Part shown: piece by piece, positions 54,109 to 64,000 of the stretch
Numbering within the stretch: position 1 is the stretch's first letter
Layout: every line of letters begins with the position of its first letter
Assembly: GCA_023313575.1 (NCBI GenBank)
Contig: JAJTTP010000001.1
Coordinates: 372,001-436,000, forward strand
DNA from: Eutypella sp. D-1
Taxonomy: Eukaryota > Ascomycota > Sordariomycetes > Xylariales > Diatrypaceae
Direction of reading: 5' to 3'
DNA length: 64,000 bases
Notes under the pieces: model-generated
The model's input: only the letters and a program-made list of their open reading frames with translations
The model's database searches: none
What the model was told of the DNA's origin: nothing
Position numbers and translations under genes: made by a program

Positions 54109-55584
54109 ATGACCCCGGGAATTCTCAATGGAGAGGCCACCGTAGGACCCGATGGGCCCCGACAAAAGAGCAGGGCGACACCGGAGAACATCAGGGTGGG
54201 CTGCATCGCCTGGGTAGAGAAGGATGGTCAGCCCCGGCGCGCCGAGATTCTCAGCATAAAGGACACCAAGAGTGGTCGCCAATTCTATTGCAACTTCGAC
54301 AATTTCAACAAGCGTCTTGACGAGTGGGTACCCATAAGGAGGATAGACTTCGATCAAGATGTGGAATGGCCCGATCCCGATAAGAATAAGCCCAAGGATG
54401 GCAAGGGCAAGAACTCGACCGTGTCCAAGAAGAGAGTCGCGAACAAGGCGCCTAAGCGTCCGGGAAAGAGGGAGCAGTCTATCATTTCCGAGGCGACCAC
54501 TCCGCATCCATGGACCGAGTTCGTGGAAAACCAGAGCCAGATCAAGACGCCGTCGACACCTCAAGCCGGAGGCACCCCGGCCGGGCCTGCCGAGGAGATG
54601 GATGTGGACGACGAGGACATACCCGCCGAGGTCAAGAAGGAAGCGCCGGTTTTTAGTAGAGAGGCCGAGATCGAGAAGCTTCGGACGGGCGGATCCATGA
54701 CTCAGAACCCTACGGAGCTGGCGAGGATCCGAAATATTTCCAAGGTTCAGTTCGGCCGCTCGGACCTGTTCCCCTGGTACTTCTCGCCCTATCCCGAGGC
54801 CTTCACCCAGGAAGACATCATCTACATCTGCGAGTTTTGCCTGTGCTACTACGGCGACCAGAAATCCTTCGCACGACATCGGCATAAGTGTACGTTGATG
54901 CATCCTCCGGGGAACGAGATCTACCGCGACGAGTACGTCTCCTTCTTCGAGATAGACGGTCGGCGGCAGCGGACGTGGTGTCGGAACCTGTGTTTGCTGT
55001 CCAAGATGTTTCTAGATCACAAGACCCTGTTCTACGACGTGGACCCGTTCCTGTTCTACGTCATGACGCAGAAGAGCGAGAAAGGCCATCATCTCGTGGG
55101 GTACTTCTCCAAGGAGAAGGAGAGCGCCGACGGGTACAACGTCGCTTGTATCCTGACGCTCCCGCAGTACCAGCGCAAAGGGTTCGGTCGGCTGCTCATC
55201 CAGTTCTCGTACGAGCTGTCCAAGATCGAGGGCAAGCTCGGGTCGCCGGAGAAGCCGCTGTCCGATCTGGGTCTGCTGAGCTACCGGCAATACTGGTCGG
55301 AGAACATCCTGGATCTGCTGCTGGAGTACAACGAGCGCGACGAGAAGGCGAGCATCGAGTCCGTCTCGACCACGCTCGCCATGACGACCCAGGACGTCGA
55401 GCACACCCTGCAGGCGCTCAAGATGCAGGTCTACCACAAGGGCGAGCACAAGCTCGTCATCCCCGAGACGCTGATCCAGCAGCGCGAGAAGTCCAAGACT
55501 AAGAAGAAACGGTACATCGCGCCTGAGCGCATCCAGTGGAAGCCGCCCGTGTTCACGGCCTCGTCCAGGACCTGGGGCTGGTAA
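54109..55584 (+). CDS. ESA1: MYST histone acetyltransferase ESA1 (NuA4 catalytic subunit)
   Basis: Acetylates H4 and H2A as part of NuA4. Single exon, 491 residues. The N-terminal chromo/Tudor-knot domain covers about residues 25-90 (GCIAWVEKDGQPRRAEIL ... RLDEWVPIRRID). A Lys-rich linker follows. The MYST domain opens with a C2HC finger (YICEFCLCYYG ... RHRHKC, first Cys near 241), then the acetyl-CoA loop QRKGFGRLLI. The catalytic Cys (about 347, in VACILTLP) and Glu (about 381, in SPEKPLSDLG) are present. The end RIQWKPPVFTASSRTWGW is typical. An intronless gene among intron-rich neighbours, but nothing looks abnormal. Confidence 0.96.
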   Translation: MTPGILNGEATVGPDGPRQKSRATPENIRVGCIAWVEKDGQPRRAEILSIKDTKSGRQFYCNFDNFNKRLDEWVPIRRIDFDQDVEWPDPDKNKPKDGKGKNSTVSKKRVANKAPKRPGKREQSIISEATTPHPWTEFVENQSQIKTPSTPQAGGTPAGPAEEMDVDDEDIPAEVKKEAPVFSREAEIEKLRTGGSMTQNPTELARIRNISKVQFGRSDLFPWYFSPYPEAFTQEDIIYICEFCLCYYGDQKSFARHRHKCTLMHPPGNEIYRDEYVSFFEIDGRRQRTWCRNLCLLSKMFLDHKTLFYDVDPFLFYVMTQKSEKGHHLVGYFSKEKESADGYNVACILTLPQYQRKGFGRLLIQFSYELSKIEGKLGSPEKPLSDLGLLSYRQYWSENILDLLLEYNERDEKASIESVSTTLAMTTQDVEHTLQALKMQVYHKGEHKLVIPETLIQQREKSKTKKKRYIAPERIQWKPPVFTASSRTWGW

Positions 55585-55906
55585 GGCTGTCTGTCGCTCC
55601 TAGTTTTGCTGGATTGCGGGTTATTTTGGATCGCACGATCGGTGAATGGGCAGTGGGATCGGGGAGGCGGGGATGGACGTGTCTTTTAGAATTGCATTGC
55701 GAGCCGGCGTTGTGGTAGATTTTAGATACCCAGAATACATCATATACAAGAAGAACTAAACGCAGCCATAGCATTAGATCTCTGCATGGCGCTATATCTA
55801 TAGTCTAGTAAAGCCGCAGTTTGCATCCCATATTTTAAACCCCCCCCCCCCCCTCTTTCTTTTTTTATTTACCCCATGTCTAATGGAACCACCTCACGCA
55901 ACGCAC
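55585..55906. other. Short convergent intergenic region
   Basis: Between ESA1 and the minus-strand aminotransferase. Holds a run of about 14 C near 55840-55853 followed by a T-rich stretch. No gene. Confidence 0.6.
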
Positions 55907-57499
55907 TCACTTCATCCCACCGACGTCCGCGCCGCCGTCGCCGTTGACGTCAGGATGATACCAAGAAGCCTCGCCTGCATCAACCAAGCGACGAACGACA
56001 CGAGCAAGCCTCTCAACTCCCTCGACGAGGACGGGCTCGTCCTCCCACGCGAAGCACAGCCTCACGTCGCGCGCGAACCGCACCGCCGCCTCGTCGCCGT
56101 GCACCTCGAACAAGTGACCCACGCCCACCATCAGGTTCTCGTCCGTCAGGCAGTGCGCCGCGATCGTCGCCGCCTCCGGGATCTTGCGTCCTCCCCCATT
56201 ATCTGCCGTCGAAGGCGTTGTCTCCGCGAACGTGATCCATAGGAAAAACCCGCCATAAACCCGCAGCGCCTCCTCCTGCCCGGGAACGGGCACACCACCA
56301 GCATCAGCAACGCGCGCGCCAAGCGGCACAAGAAGCCTTTTTACAGCCTCAAGAAGCACAGCATGGCGGCGCTGATACGCGGGCCTCAGGACATTAACAA
56401 GATGAGTATCAAGGTCTCCCGAGGCCAGGAGCTGATGCACGAAGGTAGCAGTGAGCTGGCTAGGCGCGCCGCCCGAATGCGAGGATCCCGTGGCGGCGAC
56501 GCCAGCGGCGAACGCGGCCGTCGATTCCGTCCATCCTGTCCGCACGCCGGGTCCGCTGAGCTTGCTGAATGTCCCGTTCGAGACTACGTGGCCGAAGGGC
56601 CCCTTGCCTGGCGGGTCGTAGGCTGAGCGGCCCAGCGAGAGGTCGATGTCTACTAGTCGCGGCAGGAGTGCCGTGCGCAGGCGCCGCGGTGGGGAGTCTG
56701 ATGGGGAAGTGGATGGGAAGGCCGGGTTGTTGGGGGGGTTGTTGTTGTTGGAGAGGACGCGCCAATGCAGGTGGTCGTAGACGTCATCGCAGATAACGAG
56801 GGCGTCGTACTCCCGCGCGAGCCGCACCAGCGCCTCCCGCCGCGCCAGGGACATCGTCTTGCCGGACGGATTCGAGAACGACGGCACGCAGTAGATGACA
56901 TGGCGGTAGATCTTGCGGAGGGGACCGGGATCCTTGACTCCCCCGCTGCGTCTTCTTCTTCCCTCCCCCTCTTCCTCCTCAACCTTCTTATCCAGCTCGC
57001 GCATCCCACGCTCCAGAACCCCAACGTCAATACCCTCCTCATCCTCCGGAACAGCGCGCAACCGGCGATCGCGGGGCGCGAACCCGGCGTCTGAGAAGAT
57101 GCGACAGCCGAGGAAATAGCACGGCGCCGCGATCCAGACGGCGCGCGTCGCGCTCTCCGATGCGTCCGTGAAGCCCTGTAAGAGCGCCGCTACGCTCTGG
57201 CTTGCGCCCCCCGTGATCGCGATCCGTGCTGCGTCCGGTGGGTGGGTGTATTGCGCCATTTTGTCGCCGGCGCCATCGCCATTCCCAGTGAAGGTGTAGA
57301 ACCCGCTAAGCCAGACCGCCAAGCTCTGCCGCAGGGGCTCGTACCCCGGATCCGGGCCGTACTGCAGGCCCGGCTCGTAGACTTCCGGGTCTGCGAGCGC
57401 GCGCTGCGTCGCGGCGCGGAGCTGGGCCACGGGTAGTAGTGACGGCGACGGCCAGCCCCGGAGGAGGTTGATGGGTTTCTTCTTCTCCTTGTCCCCCAT
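55907..57499 (-). CDS. PLP-dependent aminotransferase, class I/II fold
   Basis: Single exon, 530 residues from the ATG at 57499; an in-frame ATG at 57562 would add 21. The N-terminal INLLRGWPSPSLLP and the segment YGPDPGYEPLRQSLAVWLSG match the fungal branch related to 2-aminoadipate/aromatic aminotransferases. Further landmarks are ITGGASQSVAALLQGF, VPSFSNPSGKTMS, ICDDVYDHL and the PLP-lysine segment NGTFSKLSGPGVRTGW with Lys near residue 313. The C-terminal domain ends with VRLCFAWE. A basic, Glu/Arg-rich insert (about residues 175-205) and an Asn/Pro-rich insert after the DDVYD motif are low-complexity additions. Substrate is unknown. Confidence 0.88.
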   Translation of the reverse strand: MGDKEKKKPINLLRGWPSPSLLPVAQLRAATQRALADPEVYEPGLQYGPDPGYEPLRQSLAVWLSGFYTFTGNGDGAGDKMAQYTHPPDAARIAITGGASQSVAALLQGFTDASESATRAVWIAAPCYFLGCRIFSDAGFAPRDRRLRAVPEDEEGIDVGVLERGMRELDKKVEEEEGEGRRRRSGGVKDPGPLRKIYRHVIYCVPSFSNPSGKTMSLARREALVRLAREYDALVICDDVYDHLHWRVLSNNNNPPNNPAFPSTSPSDSPPRRLRTALLPRLVDIDLSLGRSAYDPPGKGPFGHVVSNGTFSKLSGPGVRTGWTESTAAFAAGVAATGSSHSGGAPSQLTATFVHQLLASGDLDTHLVNVLRPAYQRRHAVLLEAVKRLLVPLGARVADAGGVPVPGQEEALRVYGGFFLWITFAETTPSTADNGGGRKIPEAATIAAHCLTDENLMVGVGHLFEVHGDEAAVRFARDVRLCFAWEDEPVLVEGVERLARVVRRLVDAGEASWYHPDVNGDGGADVGGMK

Positions 57500-58339
57500 G
57501 GTTAGTTTGGTTCCTTTCTGATGCTGTACTTTGTTGGTACCGTTACATCGTGAGAGTAGCATTGCTGTGTGGCAGTGGCGCGGTTGTAATATATGCGCTT
57601 TTGTAGTGGACGCGATGATGATGGGATGGGATGGCGATTAGGGGGGGCCGAGGATAAGCGCCCCGGTACCGGTGGTGCTCCGTCTGCGGAGCGATGCTAA
57701 TGCCCCCCGCCGCCGGAGGCTTTAACCCTTCTCCATCCCCATCGTTCTAATGATGCTTTAGCGGCCTGGGGTACACCGTTAGCGTTAGTATATGCCACAC
57801 CTGCCGAAGACGGGACCGAAGAACTTGGCGTATGTAGTGGGCTCTTGTTATGTGTGTTAAGGGGAAGAGAAGAATGCTACGGGACACAGACGGGTGTAAC
57901 CAATAACTCAATTGGCATTAGAACTCGCTTTGCACGTCGGCGAGTCGCGTTTTTTTAGTTCGACTAGCAACTTAGGTAGCTATCGATTGAAGCTAAAAAG
58001 ACTGAAAATATTTCCAATTGATTTTATTGACTTGGAAATCTCGTTAAGCTGGAGGGTATTCAAACGTCCCTGGATAAGAAACACGGTTATATAACTCCTC
58101 TTCTGGCGCAAGCCAGGCAGGTATTCAGAAATCTTCACAGCCAGACAAGAACGCGCGGTGACATATGTATAGGCATAATTTTCAGAAACAACGCTGGGTA
58201 TATATTGCTAAAGTAACCCTCCTGATGTCGCTAATAAACATCCCATAATTTCCAAATAAGAAATCTTTTTTCATCACTCATGCCCGGACCCCCCCCCCCC
58301 TGTCACGCTATCTTCCTCTGCAACCCCCTAACGCACGTT
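57500..58339. other. Intergenic, no gene seen
   Basis: Promoter of the aminotransferase gene and 3' flank of the GH125 gene. Contains a C10 run near 58289-58299. Short frames are unsupported. Confidence 0.5.
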
Positions 58340-60107
58340 TCATATCTCGTACGGCGTTGCGTCCTTGAAAATCAGATGAGGTTTCCTCTTCGCGATATCG
58401 AGGATAGTCGACGCGAAGACGCCGTTCGCCCCTGTGAAAAAAAAGAAAAAAAAATCTGGTCAGCATCATCATCCCCACTAAACCGATTACCTTACTACGC
58501 CTTCATTTGGATTTCCAAACTCACATGCGAACCAGCTCCCTAGAAAATTTCTCTGTCAGTCTTTTGCTACTTATTGCGTGCAGGATTGGGGCGGTGGGGT
58601 GGACTTACTGGTATAAGAATGGATCATGTTCACGTTGACACTTTCGTGCACCAGACCCAGCTGGCTAGAGTAAAGGACCAGTCGAATGCATTCCATGATC
58701 TCCTCGTCATCGTCCGATGTCTGAGCCTGCATGAGCAAGCTCATCGGCCACGCATTCGTAACGCCGATATGAGGGCCTAGAGTAAGGGGGGAGGGATCTC
58801 GGATTAGCGCGGTCCTGGGCTTTGCAAGGGAGCTAAAAACTCATAACGGACCTCCGATGCCTTGGAAATCCTTGCCGGTGAGGTAATACGGATTTGAACC
58901 TTTGGCAAGCAACATCCTACGCGTGTTCTGATACACCTCGTTTTCCTTTTCGACGAATCCCATCACGGGTAAAGCCAGGAGCGACGGATAGTTCGCGTCG
59001 TCCATCAGGATAGAGGACCCGTACCCATCAACTTCGTAGGCGAACACATCTCCGAACAACTTGTGGTGGACGACGCCATGTTCCCAGATGCCTTCGGTGA
59101 TGGTCTTGCTCCATTTCTCGCACTCTTTCGCTAGCTGGCCCTTGCCAGCCGAGTTCAATGTAGCCGCGATACGCTTCAGTTCCACAGCCATCTGCGCGTT
59201 GGCGGGGATGAAGAAGCCGAGGATCGTAGCATCGTCGCTCGGTCGGAACGCTGACCGGACGAGGCCGGTCCCGTTGTTCAGGGGGTTCCCTATCCCGTTC
59301 AGGTTCAGAGTCTCGGTTCCCAGGTTGGTGCGACGACTGAAGGTGTACTCGTTGCGTCGATACCGGCCGGTCTCGGGATCGAAGGTAGATTGTGACTGCT
59401 GTTTCAGCACATCGAAAACAGTGTTGAGCGCTAGATACCACCGCTCGGTCATGAATTCGGTAGAATCTGTATGCTCATGGAAGTCGTTGGCGAGGGCGAG
59501 GAAGTGAGCTAGAGAATCAAGCTCGTATTTACACTCGAAAACCGACGATGGCTCGTATGCGGGGTGGACCACATCGTCCTGGCCGTTATGGGAGATGGGC
59601 AAGCCGCTAATAGGGGGCGGCTGGAAAGCGTTACAGTAGGGCGACTCGATAACGTATTCGGACTGGGTGTTAATGGCACCTAGGATGAGTTTATATATAG
59701 CCGGATCCTTCTTCGCCAGGGGTTGGTAGGGGGAGATCTGGTTGGCGGAATCTCGTAGCCATTCGGCAATAATATCTCCTGTAATGATGAAGGAATGCGG
59801 ACCTTGCCATTTGCCTTCATCATAAGACCCTCTCCAGCTTTTCTTCTTCTCCGCACTTCCGGCGGTATGGAATTTTACTGTAGTATCCGTGGTAGAGGGA
59901 AAGGCATTCTCGAACAGGCGCGCAAGGTCTGGGTTCTTTATGCGCGAGGTTATATCTTCGATAACTTTTTCTATAGCGTCGGAGTGGAAGGTTCGACATT
60001 TTATATGTGGCCGTTGATAGGGGAGTCCAAGAGGGCCTTCGCTCAAAGGTCGACTGTATGTGAGATGTGAGGTTGCTATCAGTTAGGAAAAAACCCGTCC
60101 ATATAAT

Positions 60108-60160
<53 letters not shown>

Positions 60161-60310
60161 GACTGACTGTGGATATGTTGAGTATTTCGTATAATCGGGA
60201 CAGGACTCCGCATAGTCGATATTGTCGTTCAATGGCATTTGTTCGCTGCCATACAACTGGGCAGAGACTACAGGAAGCAGAAGGAAGTTCGCGAAGGGTA
60301 GCAACAACAT
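58340..60310 (-). CDS. Secreted GH125 exo-alpha-1,6-mannosidase-like protein
   Basis: Glycoside hydrolase family 125 cleaves terminal alpha-1,6-linked mannose. Minus-strand exons 60310-60168, 60053-58852, 58776-58609, 58539-58525 (15 nt) and 58431-58340 give 539 residues in phase. The N-terminal ~18 residues form a signal peptide (MLLLPFANFLLLPVVSA). The (alpha/alpha)6 barrel follows, with GDIIAEWLRDSANQISPY, ESPYCNAFQPPP, the segment YELDSLAHFLALANDF, RSAFRPSDDATI, DDANYPSLLALPVMGF and SWFAWANGVFAS. The last motif is joined through the 15-nt exon. Intron 1 contains a GA microsatellite. Donor GTCCGT of exon 2 is weak but required by phase and homology. Likely acts on fungal or plant N-glycans or wall mannan outside the cell. 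Confidence 0.9.
60113..60153 (+). repeat. GA dinucleotide microsatellite in intron 1 of the GH125 gene
   Basis: About 20 GA units, read as CT on the gene's strand, placed a few bases after the 5' splice site and before the branch region. Confidence 0.9.
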
Positions 60311-61607
60311 CTTCAAGACTGAGACTACTTCTGGTCTTCAAACATGAAGCATCAAGTACGATTAGGAGTAGCCGAGGGAGACTGGCTCCAGCAGCAGCTC
60401 CTGCAAGGCGGGGGCGGGCGGGCTTGACTTATAATAAGAGATAGGAAGATAAGAAATATGCAGGAATACGAATAGGTCAAGGATATAGCATCATTGAGTC
60501 CGCCGCACTACCAAGGAGGTGGATTTTGGACGTATATAGGATTAGACGAAGAAGAATTTAGGAGTAGGGAATTGTAGGAAGCAGAGGAAGTTCCAAAGTT
60601 GAAGATAGTAAAGATGAAGATGGTAAAGTTGAAGGTGTTAAAGTCGAAGGTGGGCGCAAGAGCATGCGACCTAGAGACCTACCTACGTAAGCAGGTACTT
60701 ATTACATGCATATCTACTGTGTAAGGTATGCTTGCTAGTCTACAAAAGGTTAGCCTATAATTACACCCGACGACGCTGGGAGGTTTGTACAGCGGGAAGG
60801 AACCCCTCCGTTCAAGGATCTAGATCAATCCTAAATGTAAGGATGTACATACTTAGGTACCACAAGATGCCTGGTAAGCCATCCAATGCATCTATGAGAA
60901 TTTATGAGATATTCCAATGCCTACAAATTCCGTAGAAGTGATAGAGCTCAGGGTATTTAGCTGCGGTCTAATCCGTAGCCCCTTTTATGCATTTATCGTT
61001 CTTAAGGTTACTTGTTGTTGGCTCAGCGTAACTCGTTCCGCATTCATCCAATATCTCGCCGTCTCATGGGCATCATCCTGTAAATCCAATTGCGGCCACG
61101 CGAGATGCTGGCTTTTTCGAAACGGTCTAGTAATTACTTCAACCTTTAGTGATTCTCACAAGAGGAGAGTCCTGGTAAAAGCCCCTGACGGATAGGAACC
61201 AGACTCTATAGATAGCGTAAGAATCAGAGCGGGTATGGCAGCCATCACCGATAACGCCGGGACAAACATCACTGGCTGCGTCCGTGCCGTGTGGATAAAA
61301 TGCGGGTTTATACGGGGTTATCACCGCCAACTACGTATCTAATCTAAATTCCTTCGCCGTCCGTCCGGCCTAGAATATCCGGTGCAGATACCGTCACGTC
61401 AACCTCAAAATAGTCTCACGTCTCACCGTGAGTGGCTTATTAACATCCCGATGGGCTCTTTATATTGCGCGGTAAGAGAAGAAGAACAACAATAATAAAA
61501 AATACCTCAATGTAGAAAAACCCACTACTGAATGCGCTACTAAACTTAAATTTTCCTTTTTCGCCCGCTTCATCCCTCCCTATTTCACCCCCTGAAAGAA
61601 ATCCTCA
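60311..61607. promoter_or_regulatory. Divergent upstream region of GH125 and pantothenate synthetase genes
   Basis: 1.3 kb. Contains AAGTTGAAG-type short repeats near 60595-60650, TACCTACGTA near 60680, and an A-rich leader before 61608. No supported gene. Confidence 0.5.
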
Positions 61608-62822
61608 ATGGCTACACCCACACCCAGACATATATTCATAATACCACGTCTCGCGGTGTTGTCGCGTGCCACATATCCGCTCCAGCGAAAAATTTTAACC
61701 CGCCCCTTCCTTGGCGCCCGGACCCTCGCGACGGCGTGCGGGACGTCGAAAGCAACGAGGATGAACAACAACAGACCGGAGACGATCCCGTCGTCGCCGA
61801 TCCGGGTACTCCGGACGGTGGAGGCGCTGCGGCGGTGGCGGCGGCCGCACATGCTGGACCAGCGGATCGTGGGCCTGGTGCCCACGATGGGCGCGCTGCA
61901 CGAGGGCCACCTGTCGCTGATCCGGCAGGCGGCGCGCGAGACGCACCACGTCGTGGTCAGCATCTACGTGAACCCGGCGCAGTTCGGCGTGCGCGAGGAC
62001 CTGGCCTCATACCCCGTGACCTGGGACGCCGACTGCCGGCGTCTAGCGGCGCTAGACCGCGAACTCGCGGACGACGGCGCGAACCTGGGCCGCGTGAGCG
62101 CCGTCTTCGCGCCCTCCACCCCGGAAATGTATCCCTCGGGTTTCCCCGGCCAGGAGGTCGACTCCAAGGGCAGCTTCGTGACCATCACGCCCGTGGGCGA
62201 GGTCCTCGAGGGCGCGAGCCGCCCGACCTTCTTCCGCGGCGTCGCCACCGTCTGCATGAAGCTCTTCGGCGCCGTCCAGCCCGACCGCGCCTACTTCGGC
62301 CAGAAGGACGTGCAGCAGACCGTCGTCATCCGTCGCATGGTCCGCGATTTCCTGCTGCCCGTCGAGATCGTCGTCGGGCCTACGGGCCGCGACCTCGCCG
62401 CCGACGGCCTCGCCCTCTCCTCCCGCAACGTCTACCTCGGCCCCCGCCGCCGCCGCGTAGCCCCCGTCCTGTACCGCGCCCTGCGCGCCGCCGAGGCCCA
62501 GTACGCCGGCGGCGCGGGCGCCCGGGATCGCGCCTCCGTGTTGGGCGCTGCGCGCGCCGTCGTCGATGCCGCACTCGCTGAGCAAATGGCGCTTCCGCCC
62601 GCCGAGAGGACCGTCTTTGAGGTCGATTACATCTCGCTGGCGCACCCGGAGACAATGGAGGAGCTCGATGCCGTCGACCCCGCCGTCGGCGGCATCCTCA
62701 GCGGCGCGATTAAGATGCTGCCCGTTGAGTCTCCAGCCCCCGGCGAGGACCTCGGTCACGGCGGCGGCCCCGCCGTCCGTCTCATCGATAACCTGATCCT
62801 TGAGCCTTCGCGCGAGACCTAG
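61608..62822 (+). CDS. PAN6: Pantothenate synthetase (pantoate-beta-alanine ligase)
   Basis: Condenses pantoate and beta-alanine with ATP to make pantothenate. Single exon, 404 residues, longer than bacterial PanC (~280). Motifs are the HIGH-like PTMGALHEGHLSLI, IYVNPAQFG, the pantoate-binding segment FFRGVATVCMKLF, YFGQKDVQQ and GLALSSRNVYL. The first ~50 residues are poor in acids and rich in Arg, Thr, Ala and Leu (PRLAVLSRATYPLQRKILTR), which resembles a mitochondrial presequence; a second in-frame Met lies at residue 52 (MNNNRPE), just before the catalytic domain. The Gly/Ala-rich linker near residues 300-325 is an insertion. Divergent from the GH125 gene. Confidence 0.93.
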   Translation: MATPTPRHIFIIPRLAVLSRATYPLQRKILTRPFLGARTLATACGTSKATRMNNNRPETIPSSPIRVLRTVEALRRWRRPHMLDQRIVGLVPTMGALHEGHLSLIRQAARETHHVVVSIYVNPAQFGVREDLASYPVTWDADCRRLAALDRELADDGANLGRVSAVFAPSTPEMYPSGFPGQEVDSKGSFVTITPVGEVLEGASRPTFFRGVATVCMKLFGAVQPDRAYFGQKDVQQTVVIRRMVRDFLLPVEIVVGPTGRDLAADGLALSSRNVYLGPRRRRVAPVLYRALRAAEAQYAGGAGARDRASVLGAARAVVDAALAEQMALPPAERTVFEVDYISLAHPETMEELDAVDPAVGGILSGAIKMLPVESPAPGEDLGHGGGPAVRLIDNLILEPSRET

Positions 62823-64000
62823 AGCTGGTCCACGCAAATTGCGTGCCCCCGGGTTTCAGGTTTTCTATATACTTACCTTGGGCATTTCGCTGATTGGCAT
62901 ACAACCTTTTTTTGGCCGACTTATACATTGGCTACGTAAGTAGATCGGGGACGCTATACATACACTTTCTATATGGCTACATCTCCCCCCAACACTCTAC
63001 TCGCAGGTCCAGACGCGCGCGTAAATATAGATACTTTACAGTGAGGTGCGAATCGCCGTCTCATCGGGGCCTTCCCAGGCCGTGGAGAGAAGGGGATGCG
63101 GTGCCCCTCCCCAAACCAGTACCATACTCCGACACATGTGGTATAATAAATACTACTGACATGTCATATACCTAAAACCATCCCCTTTTCTAGCTCACTT
63201 GACATGGTCATATTGAGCGAACATAGAGCGAGTCACCTACAAACGAGCCTCCTTATTTGAATCACTGGCATCTCCGCTATGATCTCGATTTCCAAGCGAG
63301 AGCATTACCGTAGTGGATGGGTGCAGCATGTACTATTTTATACCTAACTACAATGATAGATATAGAAAAGCTGCCGTCGCACATTCATCAATGATCTTTC
63401 TGATACAAGACTACTTGTATGTTTTTAGGGTGCGATGGCTTTGGTGCCATTTGCATTTGCATATCCACCTAATCCAAAGCTAGCGAAAGTCGATGCTGAA
63501 TCGCTCCCTGTCTTACGAATGTGTATAGTAGGCATTAGGTCAGCCTATAAAACTCGATGGTAGGGCGGCCCTTGTACTACCACTAAAAAGGACGGCCGGA
63601 GCCGGTCCAGATTGGGCGGCTAGAATTTATCAAAAACAACATCGTTTAGTCCCCCAAAATCATCGTCTATTATTACCGGAAGTCGGGGACAGCGGGCCCC
63701 AAAAGGTTTTACCCTAGACAGCCCTATCTATATCATAGTTTCAAGTTAGCGCCAAAGTAACTAAGTTGCTACATCTCTCGCTCCTTTTTCGGGGAAAGAT
63801 TCGTTTGCCTTTTCAAACTATCCTCTTGCCTCCAGAAGGAAGCAATCAAGCATATAAGAAAGGGGATGAAAGACCCGACCCGTGATATACCCACCCTTAC
63901 CATTTTATACACATCCCCACTTTCCGCTCTCGTAGGCTTCTCCAGTTCCAGGCTCTTGGGAGACCCACCGCGCCCGCCCAGCCAGCCAGCACAGCCAGCC
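62823..64000. other. Intergenic to window end, no gene seen
   Basis: 3' flank of the pantothenate synthetase gene and about 1 kb of AT-rich sequence. A short frame at 62894-63175 is unsupported. The last bases hold CAGCC repeats that may belong to the leader of a gene beyond the window. Confidence 0.5.

Noticed and set aside
61736..62837. Long frames on both strands over the pantothenate synthetase gene
   Set aside because: Arg/Pro/Gly-rich shadows of a very GC-rich exon; the real frame has all family motifs.

Overview
The window is nuclear DNA of a filamentous ascomycete (Pezizomycotina, most likely Sordariomycetes). Evidence is the short GTRNGT...YAG introns of about 50-120 nt in most genes, GC-rich coding exons between AT-rich or simple-repeat spacers, and fungus-specific families (PTH11/SAT4-type 7TM protein, WSC domains, MCT-like MFS carriers, PigL-type N-terminal domain). 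No assembly-level or phage/plasmid feature is present.

Layout. 0.4-5.4 kb: sulfite reductase beta subunit (MET5-like). 5.4-8.4 kb: empty spacer. 8.4-20 kb, accessory and mostly membrane or secreted: a rhodopsin-like 7TM protein whose frame breaks at one exon junction, an aquaporin-like channel lacking the first NPA motif, a secreted double-WSC protein, a small antibiotic-biosynthesis-monooxygenase-fold protein and an MCT-type MFS transporter. Around 16.7, 20.7 and 38.8 kb lie three copies of a tRNA-like Pol III element. 22-26.4 kb: a large low-complexity protein of unknown function. 28.9-31.1 kb: two oxidative-phosphorylation genes, ATP synthase subunit f and complex I NDUFS4, diverging from one short promoter. 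32.4-33.8 kb: GID8 of the GID/CTLH ubiquitin ligase, with a frame that stays open 106 codons past its stop. 34.9-36.8 kb: uridine kinase fused to a UPRTase-like domain. 37.6-38.3 kb: a small Lys-rich protein with a CHORD-like Cys/His C-terminus. 40.1-42.0 kb: an unusual fusion of a fungal STAND-type N-terminal domain to a degenerate Rho-like GTPase. 43.4-46.6 kb: MCM6. 48.0-50.6 kb: adenylosuccinate synthetase in 19 exons. 51.1-52.3 kb: REX4 exonuclease. 53.0-53.6 kb: RNase H2 subunit C. 54.1-55.6 kb: ESA1 MYST acetyltransferase. 55.9-57.5 kb: PLP aminotransferase. 58.3-60.3 kb: secreted GH125 exo-mannosidase. 61.6-62.8 kb: pantothenate synthetase.

Most of the right half is conserved housekeeping (nucleotide metabolism, replication, chromatin, RNA processing, respiration); it is not an operon or a metabolite cluster. 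The best candidates for something undescribed are the GTPase fusion, the tRNA-like family, and a perfect palindrome TACCTAGGTA seen five times, each time 80-136 bp upstream of a gene or tRNA-like start. All exon boundaries are my own splice calls from consensus sites, phase and family homology; none was checked against transcripts or databases.
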